Positions 36,328 through 44,694 of a stretch of DNA of 64,000 nucleotides are shown here, one piece after another. Numbering within the stretch: position 1 is the first letter of the stretch; each line of letters opens with the position of its first letter. This stretch comes from Paenibacillus campinasensis (lineage in GTDB: Bacteria; Bacillota; Bacilli; Paenibacillales; Paenibacillaceae), in contig NZ_NPBY01000061.1 of assembly GCF_002272015.1 (NCBI RefSeq), positions 38,050 through 102,049 of the forward strand, in the 5' to 3' direction. Made by a program: the position numbers and the translations under genes. The notes under the pieces are model-generated. The model had not been told where the DNA came from, ran no database searches, and saw only the letters and a list, made by a program, of their open reading frames with translations.

Positions 36328-37870
36328 AGCCTATGTCCGGGTGTCTACAAAGTATGAAACCCAGAAGGACAGCCCGGAGCATCAAGAATCCTTTATCAAA
36401 GAGTGTGCCGCAAGAGAACAAATCACAATAAGGCATGTTTACTTGGATAGGGACACTGCAACCAACATTGTAGAGCGCGAAGATGTTAAAAAGATGATCA
36501 GCGATGCCCAGAAAGGGTATATTCGTTCCCTATGGTTCGCCTCTCTATCCAGGTTTAGTCGTGATGCTCTTGATGCGATTACACTCAAAAGGATCCTTGT
36601 CAACGCACTGAAAATCAGGGTTGTATCAATCGAGGACGGGTATGACTCGGCCAAAAAGGATGACGAATTATTATTCGGTATTAAGTCGGTTGTTAATCAG
36701 AATACGAGTGGCGATATCAGTATCTCCAGTAGGCGAGGGATTAGGCAATCAGCGCTGGATAAAGGGAACATTATTGCTTCTAAACCTGCCTTCGGGTACC
36801 GAAAAGTTACCGTTGATAAACGGAGAACGTATGAGATTGTGCCCGAGCAGGCAGCCATTGTCGAACTGATTTATGAGCTATATATCGATGAAGGGTTTGG
36901 AGCAAAAGCAATCGTAAAATACCTGAATGGGGACAACCCGCAGAAGACAGTTTATGACTCCTACAGTGGGAAGCTATGGTCCTTGTCTACAGTGCAGGCT
37001 ATTCTCGAAAATCCGACCTATACAGGCTATAACGTAGCAGGCCGATATAAATCAGAAATAGCTTACGACGACATCACTGATTTAATGAACCGTAGGAAGA
37101 AACTCGTGAAGAACCCGCCTAGCGAATGGGAATGGTCCAAGGAAATGACTCATCCGGCTATCATCCCGAAAGAACGATATGACCGGGCTACAGAAATCAG
37201 GCTTTCGCGTGGTGGGAGAGGTGGTCGCAGGGAATTCGTTAATGTTTTTGCCAAAATGATTTTTTGCGCTCATTGTGAATCGGCCATGGTTTCCATGTCG
37301 TCGATCGGCCGCGGCGGCAAGCGTTACAGGTATCTGATGTGCAGCAGGCGCCGAAGACTCGGAGAAGCTGGTTGCCCGAATGAAAAATGGATCCCATACG
37401 AAGAAGCAAGAGACGAGCTTATCAGCGAGATTTTGAGTAGGATTTCGAAGGCGATTGAGAAATTTGAAAGCAGCGGCACCGAGGAGCTTGCGATTTCGAT
37501 TCCGGTAAATGATTTTGAAAAGGAAAAACGGAAGCTTGAGAAACGCATAGAGGGTAACCGCAAGCTGTTATTTGAGATCAGGCGGCAGCATATGCTCGAT
37601 GAGATCGATAAGGTGCAGTATGAATTTGAGAAAGAACAATACGAGAAGGAGATTGCTGACTTCGAACAACGATTGGTTCGGATACTGGCGGAAGAAAAGA
37701 AAGTCGTTGATTTGGAGCGACTGATCAAGGCGGCGAAGAAGACACTTCGGGAACTCACTGACATAACGTCATATAACGATGATGTTGAAAGGACGCGCAC
37801 GTTACTTAATCAAGTGGTGAAGCGGATATACGTAAATGGTGAAGATATCACTGTGGAGACGTATATTTAA
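36311..37870 (+). CDS. Large serine recombinase (phage integrase)
   Basis: ATG 36311 gives 519 residues. The resolvase domain begins RAYVRVSTKYETQKDS with nucleophile Ser12, followed by the WFASLSRFSRDALDAI helix. Residues about 155-265 are the recombinase domain (RRGIRQSALDKGNIIASKPAFGYRKV...ENPTYTGYNVAGRY). A zinc ribbon follows (FCAHCESAM...LMCSRRRRLGEAGCPN), then a coiled coil (about 410-500) that controls directionality. It inserts and, with a partner, excises the prophage at short att sites. It is the rightmost prophage gene, next to attR. Confidence 0.95.
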   Translation: MIKEDRAYVRVSTKYETQKDSPEHQESFIKECAAREQITIRHVYLDRDTATNIVEREDVKKMISDAQKGYIRSLWFASLSRFSRDALDAITLKRILVNALKIRVVSIEDGYDSAKKDDELLFGIKSVVNQNTSGDISISSRRGIRQSALDKGNIIASKPAFGYRKVTVDKRRTYEIVPEQAAIVELIYELYIDEGFGAKAIVKYLNGDNPQKTVYDSYSGKLWSLSTVQAILENPTYTGYNVAGRYKSEIAYDDITDLMNRRKKLVKNPPSEWEWSKEMTHPAIIPKERYDRATEIRLSRGGRGGRREFVNVFAKMIFCAHCESAMVSMSSIGRGGKRYRYLMCSRRRRLGEAGCPNEKWIPYEEARDELISEILSRISKAIEKFESSGTEELAISIPVNDFEKEKRKLEKRIEGNRKLLFEIRRQHMLDEIDKVQYEFEKEQYEKEIADFEQRLVRILAEEKKVVDLERLIKAAKKTLRELTDITSYNDDVERTRTLLNQVVKRIYVNGEDITVETYI

Positions 37871-37925
37871 TTTTTTGCCCCGTGATGTGTGCTTGAAAAT
37901 GCATAACCAATGTGATGCAGAAATT
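37871..37925. other. Probable attR region
   Basis: Between the integrase stop (37870) and the in-frame fragment of a host response regulator gene (coding from about 37897) the prophage must end. Serine integrase att sites are about 40-60 bases and usually lie directly beside the integrase gene. The crossover dinucleotide cannot be located without attL or an empty site. Confidence 0.65.
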
Positions 37926-37989
37926 GAACGTAAAAGGACGTTCGCAAGCTGTCGTTGAGTTGATAAAACTCGGTGAATTGAAGATCTGA
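37897..37989 (+). pseudogene. 3' fragment of a LuxR-type response regulator gene split by the prophage
   Basis: In frame to TGA 37987-37989 the sequence reads ITNVMQKLNVKGRSQAVVELIKLGELKI. This is the recognition helix and end of a NarL/LuxR-type HTH (compare the usual HISNxxxKLxVxxRxQAV). An in-frame stop (37894-37896) precedes it and there is no start, so it is only the last 30 codons. The rest of the gene should lie at attL, left of the window. Integration therefore cut the gene within its DNA-binding helix. Confidence 0.75.
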
Positions 37990-38027
37990 CATCATGTCGG
38001 TGCCGGTTTATGGACCGAACACGGCGA

Positions 38028-38070
38028 AAGCCTTCTTTCCCAGCAAGAACGGGAAATAGGAGGCTTTTTT
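38028..38070 (+). terminator. Intrinsic terminator of the split regulator gene
   Basis: AAGCCT-TC-TTTCCC pairs with GGGAAA-TAGG-AGGCTT and is followed by a T run. It stands 38 bases after the regulator's stop. The rest of the 37,990-38,227 stretch holds nothing recognised apart from this hairpin and the leader of the next gene. Confidence 0.8.
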
Positions 38071-38227
38071 GTGTTGCTGCTGCTCTTGGAAATGCCCAAG
38101 GTAGAAATGTCACCCCGAGTTTGCTAGACTTATGTAAGTTATTGTAAATTACATCCGGAGTGTGCTCACAAGCGTACTCTGTATAGCAGGCAAGCACAGG
38201 CAGGTCGTCATGGGGAGGATAAGTGAT

Positions 38228-38515
38228 ATGGATATACATACCGGACTCTGGATCAGCATCGCCGTGGTCATAGGGGCTATCGTGATAGGCGCGGTGCTGT
38301 GGGACCGAAGAAAACGCAGGAAAGGCCGATCCGGCACAGTGGTCCCGCTGCAAGGAAAGCGCAAAGGGGCAGGAAGCGCGGACACTCAGCCATGCAGCCG
38401 CTGCCGGAAGCGCCGCAAGCTGACCTATTATGCGAATGATGCCGGAGTGGTCAGCGGGCTGTGCACAGAATGCAAAAAGGTGCTGGAGCGCCATCAGGAG
38501 CTGTATCCGATGTGA
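38228..38515 (+). CDS. Membrane-anchored small zinc-ribbon protein
   Basis: ATG 38228 behind GGGGAGG gives 95 residues. A single membrane helix (LWISIAVVIGAIVIGAVLW, about 7-25) is followed by a basic stretch (DRRKRRKGRSG) and a cytoplasmic Cys motif: PCSRCRKRRK and GLCTECKKV. The topology suggests a membrane-bound nucleic acid or protein binder. No family is recognised. It lies between the prophage end and a two-component pair, with no sign of being in their operon. Confidence 0.7.
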   Translation: MDIHTGLWISIAVVIGAIVIGAVLWDRRKRRKGRSGTVVPLQGKRKGAGSADTQPCSRCRKRRKLTYYANDAGVVSGLCTECKKVLERHQELYPM

Positions 38516-38694
38516 GCCAGCAGCTCGGCTAACGCCATAGCGATGATGCTTGGCTTAATAAACCAGGCAAAGGCGAAGGGCCTTGATGTATCCCGAGCGC
38601 GCGTGCTGATTCGCTGTGTAGGTAAGAGCTTGGCCGCGCAATGGGATGGCAGATGGCCGGGCGGCAACGGAGCAGGGGGAAGGAGAAGGAAGAG

Positions 38695-40464
38695 ATGAAC
38701 AGACTGGGCAGATTTGGGAGTTTCAATACGCTCCGGAATCAAATTTTTCTGGGTTTTATGCTGGTCATGGTCATTGTGCTGGCCCTGGTCGGTTTTTTTG
38801 TGTACAACCAGGTGTCGGTACTGCTTCAGAACAGTGCGGAACGGCATATTCAGCAGACCGCTGTCCAGGCTGCGGGCAAGCTGGATGCTTCCCTGAAGCA
38901 GGTGGATACGCTGTCGGCACAGGTGAGCACGAACGCGACGGTGCAGCGCTTTTTGACACAAGAGACCGAGGGGCAACCGATCAGCTTCAGCGAGCGCCAG
39001 TCTTTGCAGCAGGAGGTGCGAAAGTACGAGGCCTACGCGACAGGCATTCGTTCGATGGAAATCTATACGACCGATTACCGGCGCCTGTTCCCGCTCGATG
39101 AAGGCAGCCTGGAGAGCCGGGTGCCGGGCGAGTGGATTGCGCTTGCGGACAGCGGGCAAGGCCGGCTGTACTGGTTCGGGCAGGACCCGAAGGAACCGGA
39201 TCTGGTCATCGCGCTGCGGCGTATTCGGCTGATTGATGAGTCTTTTGCACACGGAGGATATTTGCTGGTCCGGATGGAGAAGAGCTATTTCGATCTGACC
39301 GACACCAGCGCTGCCTCGGATATTCGGGAAGCCATGCTGCTCTATGACCAGGCGGGACATATGATTGCCTCCAATTTCCATGAGGATGTGGATCCGGCCT
39401 ATATTCTGGAGCGAGAGGGAGAGACCCTTACGCTGGGCAAGGAGGATTATATATCCGTGCACAAACAGTCGGCAGCGACTGGCTGGCGGATTGTGATGCT
39501 GACACCGGTGGATTATACAACCGAAGGGATTTCGGTGCTGCGGACCTCGATTTTGGTATCCGGGGCTGTAGGCGCCTTGCTGTTTCTTGTATTCAGCTTC
39601 ATCTTGACCACGATGATTACCCGGCCGATTCTGCAGCTGATCAAGGCGATGCGCGGGGCGCGCTTCGGGACGCTGAAGCCGAACAAAGCGACCTCTTCCA
39701 CGATGGAGATCAATGAACTGAACAATACGTATAATCAGATGGTGGATTCGCTTAATGAACTGATTGAGGTTGTATATCAGAAGGAAATTATTCAGAGCCG
39801 CACGGAGCTGAAAGCGCTGCAGGCGCAAATTAATCCGCACTTCCTTTTTAATACGTTGGAAGCGTTTTACTGGGCGCTTGAGGAGAAAGGAGAAGAGGAG
39901 CTGGCTCAGGTGGTGGTGGCGATGTCGGGGCTGTTCCGCTATGTCATCAACCGGAAGGACGAGGACGAATGGGTCACCATCGCCGATGAGCTGGAGCACG
40001 CGGAGCGGTACTTGACCATTATGAAAATGAGGCTGCTCGACCGCATATCCTGGCGGATCGAGGCGGACGACAGATGCCGTAAAATCATGATTCCGAAGCT
40101 GCTGATTCAGCCGCTGGTGGAAAATGCGATTTTGCACGGTGTTGAGCAGAAGCTGGAGCCCGGGAAGGTTGTGCTGCGCGTCGAGCCCTCGGCGCAGCCG
40201 GGATATACCCGGATATCGGTCTCGGATGACGGGCCCGGCATGGATGAGGAGGCGTTGGCACAGCTGTATGAGGCGATGGAGAGAGGGCATTCCGAATCAT
40301 CCAAAGGAAGCGGAGTCGGGCTCGCCAACGTCGGCCGCAGAATCGGGCTGTATTACAGCGCTGAGCAAGGCGGGCTCAACGCGTTGCAGGTAGAGAGCAG
40401 GAAGGGAAGCGGGACGACCGTTTCCTTTGAAATCCCGAACGATGGCAAGGGGGAAATAAGATGA
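38695..40464 (+). CDS. Sensor histidine kinase, YesM family
   Basis: ATG 38695 behind GGAGAAGGAAG gives 589 residues. Two membrane segments (about 16-38 and 282-303) enclose an extracellular sensor of about 240 residues; HAMP lies at about 303-355. The His_kinase domain has the YesM-type QAQINPHFLFNTLEAFYWAL with His382, and HATPase_c has PLVENAILHG (about 473), SVSDDGPGM and GSGVGLANVGRRI. Such kinases sense extracellular oligosaccharides or their binding proteins. The gene overlaps its response regulator by four bases and precedes a sugar transporter. Confidence 0.93.
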   Translation: MNRLGRFGSFNTLRNQIFLGFMLVMVIVLALVGFFVYNQVSVLLQNSAERHIQQTAVQAAGKLDASLKQVDTLSAQVSTNATVQRFLTQETEGQPISFSERQSLQQEVRKYEAYATGIRSMEIYTTDYRRLFPLDEGSLESRVPGEWIALADSGQGRLYWFGQDPKEPDLVIALRRIRLIDESFAHGGYLLVRMEKSYFDLTDTSAASDIREAMLLYDQAGHMIASNFHEDVDPAYILEREGETLTLGKEDYISVHKQSAATGWRIVMLTPVDYTTEGISVLRTSILVSGAVGALLFLVFSFILTTMITRPILQLIKAMRGARFGTLKPNKATSSTMEINELNNTYNQMVDSLNELIEVVYQKEIIQSRTELKALQAQINPHFLFNTLEAFYWALEEKGEEELAQVVVAMSGLFRYVINRKDEDEWVTIADELEHAERYLTIMKMRLLDRISWRIEADDRCRKIMIPKLLIQPLVENAILHGVEQKLEPGKVVLRVEPSAQPGYTRISVSDDGPGMDEEALAQLYEAMERGHSESSKGSGVGLANVGRRIGLYYSAEQGGLNALQVESRKGSGTTVSFEIPNDGKGEIR

Positions 40465-41249
40465 AAACGATCTTGATTGTGGACGATGAGCCGAGAACAC
40501 GGGAAGGGATTCGCAAGACGCTGGAAGCTTGGTCGGCAGGAAGCTGCCGGATCGAGACAGCCGCAAGCGGCGTGGAGGCGCTCCGAATGCTGCCGGAGCT
40601 TCGAGCGAACCTGGTCGTCACCGATATCCGCATGCCGGAAATCGGCGGCCTGGAACTGATCGAGAAGCTGAGCGAGGCGCCGAATCCGCCTGTAGTCATT
40701 GTCATCTCCGGACATTCCGAATTTGATTATGCCAAACGTGCGCTGCAATTCGGCGTCGTTGATTATTTGCTGAAGCCGCTCGACAAGGGGAAGCTGGTGC
40801 AGGCTGTAGAGACGGCCCTGGTGCGTGAGGAGAAGCAGAACCGGATCAAGCGCATGGAGCAGCTGGTGGACCCCAAGCTGCTGGAGACGGTGCAGGAGGA
40901 GAAGGTATACAGCGCACAGATCCAGGAGGCGCTTAAATATGTGGATGAGCATCTGCATGAGAGCATGTCCATGAAGGAGGTAGCCGATCATCTGCATCTG
41001 AACGCCAGTTACTTCAGCGTGCTGTTTAAGGAACAGACGGGGCTCACCTTCAGTGAGTATTTGACCCGGCGCAGAGTCCAGCGGGCCAAGGAGCTGCTGC
41101 TGGCCACGCCGCTGCCTATCTCTGAAATTTCGGAGAGGGTCGGCTATCAGACGGCCAAATATTTTATCAAGGTGTTCCGAGATCAGGAGAACATGAGTCC
41201 AAGCCAGTATCGCCAGCAAGCAACCGATCGCGGAGAACGAATCCAATAA
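40461..41249 (+). CDS. Response regulator, YesN type (receiver plus AraC HTH)
   Basis: The 262-residue protein has a CheY-like receiver (LIVDDEPRTREGI; phosphoacceptor Asp55 in VTDIRMPE; Lys in LLKPLDKGKL) and a C-terminal AraC domain (YVDEHLHESMSMKEVADHLHLNASYFSVLFKEQTGLTFSEYLTRRRVQRAKELLLATPLPISEISERVGYQTAKYFIKVFRDQENMSPSQYR). It should activate the downstream ABC transporter genes when phosphorylated by the adjacent kinase. Confidence 0.94.
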   Translation: MKTILIVDDEPRTREGIRKTLEAWSAGSCRIETAASGVEALRMLPELRANLVVTDIRMPEIGGLELIEKLSEAPNPPVVIVISGHSEFDYAKRALQFGVVDYLLKPLDKGKLVQAVETALVREEKQNRIKRMEQLVDPKLLETVQEEKVYSAQIQEALKYVDEHLHESMSMKEVADHLHLNASYFSVLFKEQTGLTFSEYLTRRRVQRAKELLLATPLPISEISERVGYQTAKYFIKVFRDQENMSPSQYRQQATDRGERIQ

Positions 41250-41301
41250 AAGTGGTATTAGTCCCAATCGCCATGACCTTATCGCTCGAAATAACCACTG
41301 C

Positions 41302-41325
41302 TACAATTGAATTAAAGCGGTTTCA
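41302..41325 (+). promoter_or_regulatory. Transporter promoter with catabolite-responsive element
   Basis: TACAAT (41302-41307) is a plausible -10. Five bases further, TTAAAGCGGTTTCA (41312-41325) differs from the cre consensus TGWAANCGNTNWCA at a single position. Placement just after the -10 would let CcpA block initiation when glucose is present. The -35 is poor, as expected for an activator-dependent promoter. Confidence 0.6.
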
Positions 41326-41353
41326 TAATAAAGATCCAAAAGGGGTTGAAAAC

Positions 41354-42691
41354 GTGTTCAAGAAAAAGTGGACTGTACTGCTGTTGACGTTGTGTCTGGC
41401 ACTCATTGCCGCCGGATGCGGATCTAGTGGTGGAAATTCCGGAGCTGCCGGCGGTTCGGGCGAATCCGGAAGCAGCGGAAGCGAAGGCGACAAGGTGACC
41501 TTGAACTTCATGCATCTATGGCCGGCTGGCGTCTCTGCCGGACAGAACCGAATTGTCAACCAGATTATCGAGGAATACCAGAAAGAGAACAGCCATGTCG
41601 TGATCAAGCAGGAAGTGCTGGATAACGAGCAATACAAAAACAAGCTGAAGGTGCTGTCAGCCTCGAATGAGCTGCCGGATGTCGGCGTAACATGGGCCGC
41701 AGGATTTCTGACACCTTATGTGGAGGGCAATCTGTTTGCACCGGTGGATGACCTGCTGAGCGGGGAACTCAACGGCAAGTTTGTAGCGGGCACGACCGAG
41801 GCCTATGCGATCGACGGCAAGACATACGCGCTGCCGCTGGAGTTTAACATCGCACCTGTATACTACAACAAAGCGATCTTTGAACAGTATGGGCTGGAAA
41901 TTCCACAAACGTATGAAGAATTCAAATCGATTGTGAAAACGCTGTCGGACAACGGCATCGCACCGGTTGCTTTAGGGAATAAGGATCGCTGGACCGGCTC
42001 GCTCTGGTATATGTACCTGGCTGACCGGATCGGCGGGCAGGAGAGTCTGGCTGAAGCGATCACGGGGGCCGGCTCCTTTAAGGATGATGCGCTGGTGCAG
42101 GCTGCTGCCGAAGTGCAGTCGCTTGTGGACAGCAATGCATTTGTGAAAGGATACAACGGCTTATCCAACGAGGAAGCCAAGTCGGAATTTCTGAACGGGA
42201 AAGCGGCCATGTACATGATGGGAACGTGGGAGCTGCCGAACTTTACAACGAATGAAGATATTCCGCAGGAGTTCCGCGACAGCGTCGGTTTCTTCAAGTT
42301 CCCGACCGTTGATGGCGGCAAGGGCAATGTGGACAGCTGGGTCGGCGGACCGGGTGTCGGATTGTTTATCGCGGAGAACTCGGCTGTGAAGGAAGAAGCC
42401 AAGAAGTTCGTTGAATATTTTGTCACCAAGTGGGGTGAGCAGTCCGTGACTGGGGCAGGCGTCATCCCGGCTACGAAAGTGGATACGGCTTCGCTTGAGC
42501 TTCCTCAGCTCTATATCGACCTGTTCAATGAGATGAATCAGGCCAGCAGCATCACCTTGTTTGCCGATGTTCAGATGGAAGCCGGAGCGGCGGAAACGCA
42601 TCTGAATATGATCCAGGCGCTCTTTGGGAAGGCCGTCACTCCGGAGAAATTCGCGGAGGAGCATGACGCGGCGATCTCCAAGGGGAACTAA
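41354..42691 (+). CDS. Carbohydrate ABC transporter substrate-binding lipoprotein
   Basis: GTG 41354 behind AGGGG gives 445 residues: signal peptide with lipobox LIAAGC (Cys22), a Ser/Gly-rich linker (about 23-45), and a family 1 binding protein (NFMHLWPAG...NQIIEEYQKENSHVVIKQE; VGVTWAAGFLTPYVEGNLFAPVDDLL; YALPLEFNIAPVYYNKAIFEQYGLEIPQTYEEF; NGKAAMYMMGTWELPNF). It captures a sugar outside and delivers it to the two permeases that follow. Xylo-oligosaccharide is likely, given the nearby GH43 gene. Confidence 0.93.
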   Translation: MFKKKWTVLLLTLCLALIAAGCGSSGGNSGAAGGSGESGSSGSEGDKVTLNFMHLWPAGVSAGQNRIVNQIIEEYQKENSHVVIKQEVLDNEQYKNKLKVLSASNELPDVGVTWAAGFLTPYVEGNLFAPVDDLLSGELNGKFVAGTTEAYAIDGKTYALPLEFNIAPVYYNKAIFEQYGLEIPQTYEEFKSIVKTLSDNGIAPVALGNKDRWTGSLWYMYLADRIGGQESLAEAITGAGSFKDDALVQAAAEVQSLVDSNAFVKGYNGLSNEEAKSEFLNGKAAMYMMGTWELPNFTTNEDIPQEFRDSVGFFKFPTVDGGKGNVDSWVGGPGVGLFIAENSAVKEEAKKFVEYFVTKWGEQSVTGAGVIPATKVDTASLELPQLYIDLFNEMNQASSITLFADVQMEAGAAETHLNMIQALFGKAVTPEKFAEEHDAAISKGN

Positions 42692-42719
42692 GGTTTAAAG
42701 CAGCCAAGGGGAGCAGGAA

Positions 42720-42752
42720 CCCCTTCTCCGGCCGTCCGTGCCGGGGAGGGGG
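42720..42752 (+). terminator. Hairpin between binding protein and permease genes
   Basis: CCCCTTCTCCGGC pairs with GCCGGGGAGGGGG around CGTCCGT. No strong T run follows. Such hairpins commonly lower permease relative to binding-protein mRNA by partial termination or by stabilising the upstream message. Confidence 0.6.
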
Positions 42753-42793
42753 CTTCACTTCCTGCAAGCCTGTACAGAAAGGAGTGGGAGCAC

Positions 42794-43675
42794 TTGGATA
42801 AAGTCATGTCAAATAAAAAAATCATCACGCTGTACGTGCTGCCTGCGCTGCTCCTGATTCTGGCCATCGTCTATATTCCGATTGTGCTTACGGCTTATTA
42901 TGGACTGCATGACTGGAACGGAATCGGCGCTATGACCTTTGTCGGCCTGGCTCACTATCAGAAGCTTCTTATGGATGGTATGTTCTGGAGCAGTGCGGGT
43001 CACTCGCTGCTGCTGGCGGTATTTTCAGCGCTGAGCTTGATTGTGTATCTCATTGTGGCTATGGTGCTGGCTTCCAAGATCAAGGGAGCGAATCTGTTCC
43101 GCAAAATCTACCTCATACCGATGCTGCTATCCTCGGTCGCCATTGCCCAGCTGTGGCTTCGGATGTATCATCCGACGAACGGGATTGTGAATTCGGTGCT
43201 GGAATCGCTTGGGGTGGCCAATCCGCCGGCCTGGCTGGCGGAACCGTCCCTGGTGCTCTATGCACTGTTCGTGCCGATCCTGTGGCAATATGCGGGCTTT
43301 TATATTTTGATTTACTACGCCGCCTTGAAGAATATCCCTTCTTCTCTGGAGGAAGCCGCCAAGATCGACGGCGCCAATTCTCTCCAAATCGCGTGGAGAA
43401 TCAAACTTCCGCTGATGATGGAGGTATTCAAGGTAACGATTGTGCTGGCGGTGGTTGGCTCCTTGAAATATTTTGATCTGATCTATGTCATGACAGACGG
43501 CGGACCGAACGGGGCCAGTGAGGTTATGGCTTCCTACATGTATCGCCAAGCTTTCCGGGCATACGATTTCGGCTACGGCAGTGCAATCGGATTTTTCCTG
43601 CTTGTCATCTGCCTTGTCGTGACGTGGGCCATTCGCCGGGCGACCGCAACGAAAGACAGAATTCAATATTCGTAA
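42794..43675 (+). CDS. Sugar ABC transporter permease, MalF/LacF type
   Basis: TTG 42794 (GAAAGGAG upstream; ATG 42806 is an alternative) gives 293 residues with six membrane helices. The inner-membrane EAA loop EEAAKIDGANSLQIAWRIKLPLMMEVFKV (about 195-225) binds the ATPase. GGPNGASEVMASYMYRQAF is typical of this permease type. It pairs with the next gene. No ATPase gene is present, so an MsmX-like shared ATPase encoded elsewhere is expected. Confidence 0.93.
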   Translation: MDKVMSNKKIITLYVLPALLLILAIVYIPIVLTAYYGLHDWNGIGAMTFVGLAHYQKLLMDGMFWSSAGHSLLLAVFSALSLIVYLIVAMVLASKIKGANLFRKIYLIPMLLSSVAIAQLWLRMYHPTNGIVNSVLESLGVANPPAWLAEPSLVLYALFVPILWQYAGFYILIYYAALKNIPSSLEEAAKIDGANSLQIAWRIKLPLMMEVFKVTIVLAVVGSLKYFDLIYVMTDGGPNGASEVMASYMYRQAFRAYDFGYGSAIGFFLLVICLVVTWAIRRATATKDRIQYS

Positions 43676-43688
43676 GGAGGGGGTCTAT

Positions 43689-44570
43689 ATGGTACCTTCA
43701 ACTGCAGCCCGGCTCGGAACGGAAAACGCAGGCTCCCGATCGCCGGTTGGAAAGCTGGGATACTTGCTGCTTTATGTCGTGCTTATTGTTGTGGCGGCCT
43801 TTCAGTTATTTCCACTCGTATGGCTGCTTCTTTTTTCACTGAAGAACAATCAGGAAGTGTTTGATCTTCCTCCTTTGTCGCTGCCGATGAATCCGCGCTG
43901 GGAAAACTACGAGAAGGTGTGGAGCGCGGGCAACATCAGCGTCTACTTCCTGAACAGCGTCTGGATTACGATTGCGGCGACGGTGCTGACGATCATATTG
44001 GGAAGCCTTGTTACCTTTGCTATCACCCGGATGAAGTGGAAGGGCAGCTCGCTTGTGCTCGGATTGTTCATGGTGGCGATGATGATTCCGGTTCACTCGA
44101 CGCTTATCCCGTTGTTCAGTCTCTTTAACCGGGTGGGATTAACAGATCATCCGCTGTCGCTTGTACTTTCTTACGCGGCTTTTAACTTGCCGATTACGAT
44201 GATGATTCTGCTCGGCTTTTATTACTCGCTTCCGCGCGAAGTGGAGGAGGCTGCCGTGATGGACGGCTGCTCTGTCCACCGCGTGTTTTTCCGGATCGTG
44301 CTGCCGATGACCGGCTCTGTGCTGGCCACCACGGCGATCATCAATATGATCTATAACTGGAACGAGTTTATTTTTGTCAATACATTCATCAGCTCGGATA
44401 CGTTTAAAACGTTAACGGTGGGTGTTCAAAACTTTATTGGTCAGTATACAACGGATTGGGGTGCGATTGGCGCGACGCTCATGATCAGCATTTTGCCGAT
44501 TCTGCTTATGTTCCTCTTCCTGAGCGATCGGATTGTGGAAGGGATAGCGGCCGGCTCCGTTAAAGGCTGA
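43689..44570 (+). CDS. Sugar ABC transporter permease, MalG/LacG type
   Basis: ATG 43689 behind AAGGAGGGGG gives 293 residues with six membrane helices. The EAA loop reads EEAAVMDGCSVHRVFFRIVLPM and a conserved YNWNEFIF follows. It forms the transmembrane pore with the preceding permease. A terminator follows. Confidence 0.94.
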   Translation: MVPSTAARLGTENAGSRSPVGKLGYLLLYVVLIVVAAFQLFPLVWLLLFSLKNNQEVFDLPPLSLPMNPRWENYEKVWSAGNISVYFLNSVWITIAATVLTIILGSLVTFAITRMKWKGSSLVLGLFMVAMMIPVHSTLIPLFSLFNRVGLTDHPLSLVLSYAAFNLPITMMILLGFYYSLPREVEEAAVMDGCSVHRVFFRIVLPMTGSVLATTAIINMIYNWNEFIFVNTFISSDTFKTLTVGVQNFIGQYTTDWGAIGATLMISILPILLMFLFLSDRIVEGIAAGSVKG

Positions 44571-44619
44571 TTATGCAAGCAAAATGATCATTGCGGATTC
44601 AAACTGCTGACAAATGAAG

Positions 44620-44654
44620 AAGGCCTGGATGCTCGGTCAAGAGCTCCAGGCCTT
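44620..44654. terminator. Bidirectional terminator
   Basis: AAGGCCTGGA (44620-44629) and TCCAGGCCTT (44645-44654) pair perfectly and separate the transporter operon from the convergent GH43 gene. Confidence 0.85.
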
Positions 44655-44694
44655 TAGCGTATAACCTTTGATGAACCAAGGTGACAGCGCGTGA

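Noticed and set aside
38513..38697. A 50-codon plus-strand frame starting MMLGLINQAKAKGLDV between the zinc-ribbon gene and the kinase gene
   Set aside because: There is no ribosome binding site and the codon pattern does not continue upstream; probably leader sequence.
38494..40290. A 598-codon open frame on the minus strand opposite the sensor kinase gene
   Set aside because: It has the His/Gln/Leu/Arg-rich composition of an antisense frame in GC-rich DNA, no ribosome binding site, and lies entirely under a well-supported kinase gene.
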